Source: DATGLG01 sp035294245
Lineage (GTDB): Bacteria > Pseudomonadota > Alphaproteobacteria > JACZXZ01
DNA: 13,032 bases
Direction of reading: 5' to 3'
Assembly: GCA_035294245.1 (NCBI GenBank)
Contig: DATGLG010000054.1
Span: 1-13,032 of the forward strand
Positions 1-5,312 of this stretch are shown piece by piece. Position 1 is the stretch's first letter. Each line of letters begins with the position of its first letter. A program made the translations under genes and the position numbers. The notes under the pieces were generated by a model that was not told the origin of the DNA, did not search any database, and worked only from the letters and a program-made list of their open reading frames with translations.

Positions 1-23
1 TCTATGACCAGCTGATCGCATGA
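1..23 (+). CDS. istA: IS21-family transposase IstA, last codons (partial)
   Basis: Only the last codons are in the window. The frame reads Y-D-Q-L-I-A followed by TGA at 21-23. The stop overlaps the istB ATG at 20-22 in an ATGA arrangement, the usual istA-istB coupling in IS21 elements. The assignment rests on this position and overlap, since six residues cannot identify a protein. The rest of the transposase lies upstream of the window. Confidence 0.6.
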
Positions 24-793
24 CCCGCAACGCGGAGCTCACGCACCTGTTCCGGGCGATGAAAGCGCCTGCCGCGGCCCGCGCGCTGCCGAACCTCGCC
101 GAACGTGCTCGGCAGGAGGAGTGGAGCTATGAGAAGTTCGCCGAGGCGTTGCTGTCCACGGAGATCTCCTCGCGGGAGTCCTCCGGCGGCCGGCTGCGGA
201 TCCGGGCCGCCCGGTTCCCCGCGCACAAGACCCTGGAGGAGTTCGACTTCACATTCCAGCGCTCGGTCAAGAAGCAGGTGATCGAGCACCTCGGACAATT
301 GGACTTCCTGCACGCCAAGCAGAACGTGATCCTGCTCGGCCCGCCCGGGACCGGCAAGACACACATCTCGATCGCGTTGGGAGTCCGCGCGTGCCTCGCC
401 GACCAGCGGGTGCTGTTCCGGACCGCGACCGAATGGGTCGCCATGCTCGCCGAGGCCCAGCGCCGCGACCGGCTCGACGAGGAGCTCGCTCGACTGGACA
501 GGATCCCGTTGCTGGTCTGCGACGAGGTCGGCTACATCCCGTTCGACCCGCAAGCCGCGAGCCTGATGTTCATGCTCGTCTCCCGCCGTTACGAGCGCGC
601 CTCGATGATCCTCACCAGCAACAAGCCGTTCTCCGCCTGGGGTGAGATCTTCGGCGACGACATGGCCGCCACCGCGATGGTCGACCGGCTGATCCACCAC
701 ACCGAGATCCTCAGCCTCAAAGGCGATTCCTACCGGCTCAAGGATCGCGACCTCGGACCACAACCCGGCCGCCGGACCGCCGAAACCGCCTGA
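20..793 (+). CDS. istB: IS21-family helper ATPase IstB
   Basis: This is the AAA+/DnaA-like ATPase that assists the IstA transposase in IS21 transposition (target selection and strand transfer control). The 257-residue product has the normal family length. It shows a Walker A motif GPPGTGKTH at about 107-115, a Walker B segment LLVCDEVGY at about 164-172, a sensor-type TSN at about 199-201 and a conserved VDRL at about 221-224. The N-terminal part (1-100) is the helical IstB-type region. The ATG at 20 overlaps the stop of the preceding frame (ATGA), which supports translational coupling to istA. The gene looks intact with no frameshift, so this copy may still be functional, although most of istA lies outside the window. 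Confidence 0.96.
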   Translation: MTRNAELTHLFRAMKAPAAARALPNLAERARQEEWSYEKFAEALLSTEISSRESSGGRLRIRAARFPAHKTLEEFDFTFQRSVKKQVIEHLGQLDFLHAKQNVILLGPPGTGKTHISIALGVRACLADQRVLFRTATEWVAMLAEAQRRDRLDEELARLDRIPLLVCDEVGYIPFDPQAASLMFMLVSRRYERASMILTSNKPFSAWGEIFGDDMAATAMVDRLIHHTEILSLKGDSYRLKDRDLGPQPGRRTAETA

Positions 794-877
794 CCGATAC
801 CCCTCGGCGACCTCGTCAAGGGTCGCAGAACGGCTGACAACACGCCGATCTCGGGGAGAGGGCCAGCCGAAGTGCTC

Positions 878-941
878 AAAGCGACCATCGCCACCTCAGG
901 CCTCGCCCAACGGGCTCGGCCTTCGTGACGACGCTCGCTTT
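878..941 (+). terminator. Long hairpin downstream of istB, possible terminator
   Basis: The outer arms are AAAGCGA (878-884) and TCGCTTT (935-941). The inner stem is AGGCC (898-902) with GGCCT (918-922), then GCCC (905-908) with GGGC (912-915) around an AAC loop. The second arm is followed by a pyrimidine-rich stretch (TCTCCTCACCC), not a clean T-run. A homologous hairpin with changed but still paired outer arms lies at 1377-1434, which supports a selected RNA structure. A termination role is inferred from position after istB. Confidence 0.45.
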
Positions 942-960
942 CTCCTCACCCGCCCCGAGA

Positions 961-1005
961 GGGGTCAATTCTCAACCGGCGCCAAGGGGTCAATTCTCAA
1001 CCGGC
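961..1005 (+). repeat. IS21 right-end terminal repeats (two direct copies)
   Basis: Two exact 20-base copies, GGGGTCAATTCTCAACCGGC, lie at 961-980 and 986-1005. They are separated by five bases, giving a 25-base period. Multiple short terminal repeats of this kind are the usual transposase binding sites at IS21 ends. The second copy runs directly into the CCTTGACA tip at 1005-1012. Confidence 0.8.
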
Positions 1006-1032
1006 CTTGACAGCAAAGGCGCGTGGGCGTAG

Positions 1033-1283
1033 CGCGAAAGCAATACGGGACACAGCCAGCGGCGCTGGAGAAAGTGGGCGGATCGCTACGAGAAGGTCGC
1101 CGCTCAGATCCACCAGCAGGTCGCGGGCGAGTCGATCAAGGACTGACTGACTCGTGTCGCTGTCCAGCTCCGACAGCCGGCCGATCCCCAAAACAAGCTT
1201 GGGAAACCAAGCGAATTTGGGTTCGTTTCACAGTTGGCGGAGGTCACCGAGCACACCAAGAAGGGTGCGCGCGGGTTGGTCCT
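1033..1283 (+). pseudogene. Decayed DDE-type transposase fragment (ISNCY-like)
   Basis: One frame (codons beginning at 1033) reads as protein across the whole segment apart from a TGA at 1144-1146. The first part contains RRWRKWADRYEKVAAQ and ends GESIKD-stop. The second part contains NKLGKPSEFGFVSQLAEVTE followed by HTKKGARGLVLVKAG. The 'GKPxEFG' block followed by a V/Q-rich strand resembles the DDE-domain region of ISNCY/ISL-type transposases as I remember them. That family call is from memory and not certain. There is no start codon, a stop interrupts the frame, and both sides are cut by IS21-type tips (1012 and 1284), so this is a relic. In the same frame translation runs on into the IS remnant and stops at 1351-1353. 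Confidence 0.5.
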
Positions 1284-1290
1284 TGTCAAG

Positions 1291-1340
1291 GCCGGCCGAA
1301 AAGTGGACCACTTGCGCCGGCTGAAAAGTGGACCACGTGC
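1291..1340 (-). repeat. Terminal repeats of the inverted IS21 remnant
   Basis: Two abutting 25-base units lie at 1291-1315 and 1316-1340 and differ at only two positions. The shared core is AAAAGTGGACCAC. Read on the minus strand the core is GTGGTCCACTTTTC followed by RGCCGGC, parallel to GGGTCAATTCTCAACCGGC in the other element. The 25-base spacing is the same as in the repeats at 961-1005. Confidence 0.75.
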
Positions 1341-1376
1341 CGGCTGGAACTGACTCCCGTCGGGGTTGAGGGAAAG

Positions 1377-1434
1377 AGCGCCTGTCGAGGCGAAGGCCGA
1401 GCCCGAGGGCGAGGCCTGAGCGGCGATAGGCGCT
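1377..1434 (-). terminator. IS-derived hairpin that could terminate the minus-strand operon
   Basis: The outer arms are AGCGCCT (1377-1383) and AGGCGCT (1428-1434). The inner stem is AGGCC (1394-1398) with GGCCT (1413-1417), then GCCC (1401-1404) with GGGC (1407-1410). On the minus strand it begins six bases after the stop codon of the gene at 1440 and is followed by CTTTCCCTC. It is homologous to the hairpin at 878-941. The U-tract is weak, so termination is an inference from structure and place. Confidence 0.45.
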
Positions 1435-1439
1435 TTAGG

Positions 1440-2597
1440 CTAGACTAGCAGCCCGCCATGCCCAGGCCCACGTGGCAAGACGGGCCAAATGTCGACCACA
1501 TGGTCGTCCGCAACCACGTAGTAAGCGTCGTACAAATTCACTGTCGCCGGGGCGTATCCGGGGATCAGCTCGACCACGTCGCCAAGGCGAACGCCCGTGT
1601 CGGGCGCCGCCTCGAAGATCCCGTGCTCTTCGTCGAAGCGTAAGTTCACAAGACTATGATCAGCGATGGTGGCGAGCGCAGGCGCCCCCATCGACTTGCT
1701 GCCGGCGTCCAATATCGCGCGGTCCGGTCGGCGGCTGATCACAGTCGCAGCCACAGTGAGCGCATGGTCGAACTCATCGACCATCGCGCGGTGGAAGTTG
1801 TCCATCACGACGTACGACCCGGCCTGACTCTCGGTAACGCCAGGGAAAGAGGCCGTCCACTCCCAGGTCGCCGTACCTCCCGCCGACACAATCGGGCAAG
1901 GAAGTCCAACGCCACGCAATGCGTCCGCGGCTTCCACAAGGAAGCTCATCGCGGCCTGTTCTCGGCGATGGCGTAGCTCGCGCTCAGGAGTCAGCGAGCA
2001 GTGCCCTTCGTAGCCCGTCAGGCCGAGCAGCTGGACGCCGCGAAGCTCGGCTACGCGCTTGCCTAGTTCAACCGCCTCGGCGATGGAGTCCACTCCAGCG
2101 CGGTCCATCCCGGTGTCGAGCTCGATGAGAATGCCGACTGTGCTACCCGCGGCCCGAGCGGCTGCAGCAACCTGCTTGGCGTTAGTCGCGTCGTCAACGG
2201 CGACCATCACGCTCGCTTCCCCCGCCAGCGCCGCAAGCGCGTCTAGCTTCTCGGATCCTGCCACCGTGTTCACGACAAAGACTCCGTCGAGCCCAGAGCA
2301 AACCATCACGATCGCTTCCCACACCGTTGCAGTGGAGATGCCGATGGCGCCAGCTGCGATCTGCATGCGCGCAAGCTCTGGGCTCTTGTGCACCTTCACG
2401 TGCGGCCGCAGTTCCGCGCTCATGTCGCGCATTCGGTCGGCCATCGTGTCGATGTTCCGCCGCGCCGCGGCGACGTCCAATAGCAAAGCGGGCGTCAGCA
2501 CCTCCCTGCGATGCTTTCCGAGCTCGTGCTGATAGACGCGGCGGACACGGTCGCGCGCCTGTTCGACGATATGGGCAACTTTCGCCAGATCAACCAT
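1440..2597 (-). CDS. D-threonine aldolase / D-serine dehydratase-like PLP protein
   Basis: This is a fold-type III PLP enzyme of the DSD1/D-threonine aldolase family, 385 residues, close to the family length. The alanine-racemase-like barrel (about 35-270) holds the PLP-lysine block RPHVKVHKSPELARMQ (63-78; K68 is the likely Schiff-base lysine) and GGTATWEW. The C-terminal D-serine-dehydratase-like domain (about 275-375) contains LIPGYAPATVNLYD (344-357). In D-threonine aldolases I know this segment as PGHCDPTVN and in D-serine dehydratases as a related HxC, where the His and Asp/Cys bind the metal. Here they are Tyr348 and Pro350, so metal-dependent aldolase chemistry is doubtful. The ATG at 2597 is preceded on its strand by GGAGGGGAGG about nine bases upstream. 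It is the last gene of the minus-strand run, 52 bases after the SDR. Its stop abuts an IS remnant, so the last few residues could be altered. Confidence 0.85.
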   Translation of the reverse strand: MVDLAKVAHIVEQARDRVRRVYQHELGKHRREVLTPALLLDVAAARRNIDTMADRMRDMSAELRPHVKVHKSPELARMQIAAGAIGISTATVWEAIVMVCSGLDGVFVVNTVAGSEKLDALAALAGEASVMVAVDDATNAKQVAAAARAAGSTVGILIELDTGMDRAGVDSIAEAVELGKRVAELRGVQLLGLTGYEGHCSLTPERELRHRREQAAMSFLVEAADALRGVGLPCPIVSAGGTATWEWTASFPGVTESQAGSYVVMDNFHRAMVDEFDHALTVAATVISRRPDRAILDAGSKSMGAPALATIADHSLVNLRFDEEHGIFEAAPDTGVRLGDVVELIPGYAPATVNLYDAYYVVADDHVVDIWPVLPRGPGHGGLLV

Positions 2598-2649
2598 TTA
2601 CTTGAGCCTCCCCTCCGTGACCCAGATACCCGTGCGCGCTCGCCATCGC

Positions 2650-3438
2650 TCAGCTCCGAAGCCGACTCGTAACGGCGGCGGCCTCGCCCAGGTCACCTGG
2701 GATGCCGAGAGTCTGACCTCCGTCGATGACAACGGTCTGCCCCGTAATGTACGCAGCATCGCTCGAGGCAAGGAACAGCACGGCGCGCGCGACATCTTCG
2801 GGCTGTCCGAATCGTCCAAGGGGAATCATGCTCAAATAGCGAGGGGCCAGTTCGGGGTTGTGCACGACGAGCTCGGCGATTGGGGTGTCGACGACCCCCG
2901 GGGCGACACCGTTTACGCGGATGCCATAGCGCGCGAGATCCAGCGCGGCAGAGCGGACCAAAGCCCACACCGCAGCCTTCGTCACGTTGTACACGGCATG
3001 CGTCTCCTCGACGAACCACGCGTTGATGGACGACGTGCAAACGATCGCGCCGGGGCGCTGTGCCGCCACCATCGCTCGTGCCGCCTCGACGGTGCAAAAC
3101 ATGGTCCCGTCCACGTTGATGGCGAGATGCCGGCGCCAATGCTCCTCGTTCATCTGGAGTAGTGGCATCGGCTCCGCTATGCCCGCGTGAGCGCACATCA
3201 CATCGATCGCGCCGAACCGCTCGACGCAGAGCTCGACCGCGCGCCGGCAGTGATCGCGCACCGAGACATCGCCGACAAGCGGCACGCAGCGCTCACCGGC
3301 GAGGCCTTGGACCTCAGGCCCGTTCTTGTCTACCGCGATCACTCCAGCACCCTCCATCAGGAACGCGCGGACCAGGCCGAGCCCGATGCCCTGTGCGGCG
3401 CCTGTGACCACGACGCCCTTGCCGGCAAAGCGGCTCAC
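2650..3438 (-). CDS. Short-chain dehydrogenase/reductase (SDR), NAD-type
   Basis: A classical SDR of 262 residues that oxidises or reduces an alcohol/ketone with a nicotinamide cofactor. It has the nucleotide motif TGAAQGIG (12-19), an Asp at position 37 after the second strand (favours NAD over NADP), and CAHAG (82-86) in place of NNAG. The catalytic residues are Ser136/137, Tyr150 and Lys154 (YNVTK), and the C-terminal GGQTLGI is also typical. I chose the GTG at 3436-3438 because GGAGGGA lies seven bases upstream on the minus strand and the motif spacing is standard. It follows a 247-base gap after the epimerase-like gene and precedes the PLP protein by 52 bases. The substrate cannot be read from the sequence; context suggests a hydroxy acid, polyol or sugar derivative. 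Confidence 0.92.
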   Translation of the reverse strand: MSRFAGKGVVVTGAAQGIGLGLVRAFLMEGAGVIAVDKNGPEVQGLAGERCVPLVGDVSVRDHCRRAVELCVERFGAIDVMCAHAGIAEPMPLLQMNEEHWRRHLAINVDGTMFCTVEAARAMVAAQRPGAIVCTSSINAWFVEETHAVYNVTKAAVWALVRSAALDLARYGIRVNGVAPGVVDTPIAELVVHNPELAPRYLSMIPLGRFGQPEDVARAVLFLASSDAAYITGQTVVIDGGQTLGIPGDLGEAAAVTSRLRS

Positions 3439-3685
3439 GCGACATCCCTCCGCGGTCGCGCCATCCGCTGGCAGGAGCGCGCGCTAGAGCTCACCTGGAG
3501 CGAGCGCCTGATCCTCCCTCCTTTCAACTCAGTCAGACTGGCATTTCGCCTTTCGCCGGCTGGCTGCGGATTCTCCGCCGTCTGCCAGACACCCGGCCAC
3601 TCTGGCCGATCACAGGGCTCTAGCGGCTCGGGAGCCTGAGAAGGCGGCCTTGCCGCGAGCTCGACTCCGCCGAACGATTCTCCCA
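3439..3685 (-). other. 247-base intergenic gap with stem-loops; questionable 83-codon ORF
   Basis: This is the only long gap inside the minus-strand run. On the minus strand it can form a CGGCCA/TGGCCG hairpin (3594-3608) and a CTGGCA/TGCCAG stem (3538-3543 with 3583-3588) enclosing GCGGA/TCCGC (3566-3578). A strong purine tract AAAGGAGGGAGG lies at about 3513-3524, but no good start codon follows at the right distance. An open frame runs from an ATG overlapping the epimerase stop (3684-3686) to a TGA overlapping the SDR GTG (3435-3437). Its codon choice (about 70% G/C at third positions, many AGG) is unlike its neighbours. I favour a regulatory or RNA-processing region, or an internal promoter, over a gene. 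Confidence 0.4.
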
Positions 3686-4408
3686 TCACGCCTCCTCTTT
3701 GACCTCAGTTACACGCCCCCTTCGAGATGCCCTCTGGGCCATATCAAGGAGCGCGCGCGCGTTGGCCTCCGTGGCGGCACCGTCGAAGACCGCGCTTCCA
3801 GCGACGATCATATCGGCGCCAGCCGCAGAGACTCGCTCAACGTTCGCCCTCGTAATCCCACCATCGACGGCGACCACAATGTCTCTCTCTCGCAAAAGCG
3901 CACGAGCTTCACCGAGGCGCCGCTCCGTCGAAGGGATGAACGACTGCCCACTCCAGCCGGGATTCACCGCGAGAAGGAGCACGAGCTCGAGCTCATCGAG
4001 GAGCGGCTCGAGCACAGAGATCGGCGTACCTGGGTTAAGAGCGACGCCGCGGATGACGCCGACGCCAGCCAGGCTTTGCAGCACGCGATACGGATGGCGC
4101 GTCGCTTCGACGTGAAAGGTAACGATTCCCGCCCCTGCCTCAACGTAGGAGTGCACCTTGCCGAGCGGCTCGTCTACCATCAGGTGCACGTCCTTAACGA
4201 AGCAGTCGGGCACGGCGCGCACGAGCATCGGGCCGACCGTCATCTGCGGGCAAAAAATGCCGTCCATGACATCGATGTGCACGAGCTGGATTCCGGCGGC
4301 GCGAAGTGCCTCAAGCTCCTCGCCTAAGCGGAGCAAGTCTGCCGCGACTATGCCGACTGAGAGGCTCGGCCGGTGCTCGATCAGCTGGCGCGCGCTGCTG
4401 CGCATCAT
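3686..4408 (-). CDS. Ribulose-phosphate 3-epimerase homologue, LsrE-like
   Basis: A TIM-barrel epimerase of 240 residues in the ribulose-phosphate 3-epimerase superfamily. The characteristic blocks are SVGIVAADL (17-25), HIDVMDGIFCPQMTVGP (44-60), DVHLMV (73-78), VNPGWSGQSFI (148-158), VDGGI (181-185) and VAGSAVF (202-208). All four expected metal ligands are present: His44, Asp46, His75, Asp182. The SVGI opening, the FCPQxTVGP block and FxKDVHLMV recall Salmonella LsrE more than housekeeping Rpe, which usually begins SIL(S/A)ADF; this comparison is from memory. The first ATG (4406-4408) overlaps the stop of the LsrF-like gene, so translation is probably coupled. Its neighbours LsrF and LsrK support a role in the same phosphorylated-ketose pathway. 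A general pentose-phosphate epimerase is the alternative. Confidence 0.88.
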   Translation of the reverse strand: MMRSSARQLIEHRPSLSVGIVAADLLRLGEELEALRAAGIQLVHIDVMDGIFCPQMTVGPMLVRAVPDCFVKDVHLMVDEPLGKVHSYVEAGAGIVTFHVEATRHPYRVLQSLAGVGVIRGVALNPGTPISVLEPLLDELELVLLLAVNPGWSGQSFIPSTERRLGEARALLRERDIVVAVDGGITRANVERVSAAGADMIVAGSAVFDGAATEANARALLDMAQRASRRGRVTEVKEEA

Positions 4409-5292
4409 GTGGGCACCGGACCTTGCGATAGCTCGCGGAATAACTCGTACGCTTCTTCTGGGCGCGCATCCTCGTGCACAACCTTCGCGACCGCTTGGAT
4501 CATTGCGGAAGGCGAGGCGGACTGGAAGATGTTCCGGCCCATGTCGACACCCGCAGCCCCCTCCTGGATCGCCCTGTAGGCCATCTCAAGCGCATTTAGC
4601 TCCGGCAGTTTCCTCCCGCCTGCCATCACAATCGGCACAGGACAGCCCGCAATGACCTTATCGAAGCCTTCGGCGACGTAGTAGGTCTTTACGAGCTGGG
4701 CACCGAGCTCGGCGCAGATCCGCGTCGCGAGACCGAGATACCGGGCATCGCGGGTCAATTCCTTACCGACCGCCGTCACTCCGAGCACAGGAATTCCGTA
4801 TCGGTAGCCCGCGTCAACCAGTGCTGTCATGTTCTCGATCGACTGGGTTTCGTACTCGCCGCCCACGAATACCTGGACAGCGACTGCATGCACATTCATC
4901 CGTGCGGCATCGTCCATCGCGACGGCGATTCGCTCGTTCGACAGTTCCTTGAGAATGCTCGGGCCGCCGCTCGCCCGCATGACAATACCGCCACGGTAGG
5001 TAGCAGGGATAGTCGAGCGCAGAATACCCCGCGTCAGCATGAGAGCATCGGCGTAAGGCGCAATTGGGACGATGTCGAGGTCGATGCGCTCGAGCCCCGT
5101 CGTTGGCCCTTGGAAGTAGCCGTGGTCAATCGCCAACATCACCGTTCGGCCGGTGTCCGGCCGAAAGATCCGCGCAAGGCGGTTCTTCATACCCCAGTCG
5201 TAGGACCCCGCTCCCTTTAGAAAGTACCCTTGCTCAGGTGCGGGGATGTCCTCATGGAAATCCTTGTCTTCTCTTGTATCTGCTTCAGGCAT
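4405..5292 (-). CDS. lsrF: LsrF-like class I aldolase / thiolase
   Basis: A 295-residue DhnA/class I aldolase-family TIM barrel very close to enteric LsrF, which splits 3-hydroxy-5-phosphonooxypentane-2,4-dione with CoA to give acetyl-CoA and dihydroxyacetone phosphate. Shared blocks include YDWGMKNRLARIFRPDTGRT (31-50), DHGYFQGPTTGLERID (56-71), TRGILRS (87-93), MRASGGPSIL (105-114), VGKELTRDARY (175-185), VKTYYV (201-206), GCPVPIVMAGGRKLPE (216-231) and GVDMGRNIFQS (248-258). Lys202 matches the Schiff-base lysine of LsrF. I place the start at the ATG 5290-5292 (MPEADTRED), which has AAAGGAA five bases upstream and gives the LsrF length; a longer frame to 5364 would overlap the kinase gene. 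It lies 20 bases after the LsrK-like gene and overlaps the LsrE-like gene. Orthology is strong by eye, but the native substrate may differ. Confidence 0.92.
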   Translation of the reverse strand: MPEADTREDKDFHEDIPAPEQGYFLKGAGSYDWGMKNRLARIFRPDTGRTVMLAIDHGYFQGPTTGLERIDLDIVPIAPYADALMLTRGILRSTIPATYRGGIVMRASGGPSILKELSNERIAVAMDDAARMNVHAVAVQVFVGGEYETQSIENMTALVDAGYRYGIPVLGVTAVGKELTRDARYLGLATRICAELGAQLVKTYYVAEGFDKVIAGCPVPIVMAGGRKLPELNALEMAYRAIQEGAAGVDMGRNIFQSASPSAMIQAVAKVVHEDARPEEAYELFRELSQGPVPT

Positions 5293-5312
5293 GCCGTTCC
5301 TTTCGTTCCATT

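Larger units (their letters stand above)
1..1012 (+). mobile_element. IS21-family insertion sequence, 3' portion with right end
   Basis: The element enters the window inside istA, carries istB, then a noncoding tail of about 170 bases, two 20-base direct repeats, and a probable right tip ending ...CCGGCCTTGACA at 1001-1012. IS21 elements characteristically have multiple terminal repeats and tips of the TG...CA type. The end at 1012 is set by comparison with an inverted homologous tip beginning TGTCAAGGCCGG at 1284: the 12 bases are exact reverse complements and identity stops there. The left end and any target duplication are outside the window. Confidence 0.8.
1284..1436 (-). mobile_element. 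Truncated inverted IS21-type right end
   Basis: The segment begins TGTCAAGGCCGG at 1284-1295, the exact reverse complement of the IS21 tip at 1001-1012. Two 25-base terminal repeats follow (1291-1340). After these comes a stretch (about 1355-1436) whose reverse complement matches the tail downstream of istB (878 to about 960): both share AAAGCG, ATCGCC, CTCAGGCCTCGCCC, GGGCTCGGCCTTCG and a CTCA-CCCG segment. It is thus the right end of a related but diverged IS21 element in opposite orientation, with istB and istA deleted. Its inner edge falls within about four bases of the stop codon of the gene at 1440. Confidence 0.75.

Noticed and set aside
2..763. Long minus-strand open frame opposite istB
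   Set aside because: It is the antisense shadow of a well-supported gene and resembles no family. Long antisense frames are common in high-GC DNA.
1187..1221. Hairpin CCCAAA...GCTTGG-GAAA-CCAAGC...TTTGGG
   Set aside because: A striking stem, but it falls inside the transposase relic's reading frame and has no T-tract or neighbouring gene to serve. Chance pairing within old coding sequence is the simpler view.
961..1340. Short regularly spaced repeats resembling a CRISPR array
   Set aside because: Only two copies in each set, with 25-base period and no proper spacers. They are IS21 terminal repeats, with matching tips and an adjacent istB.
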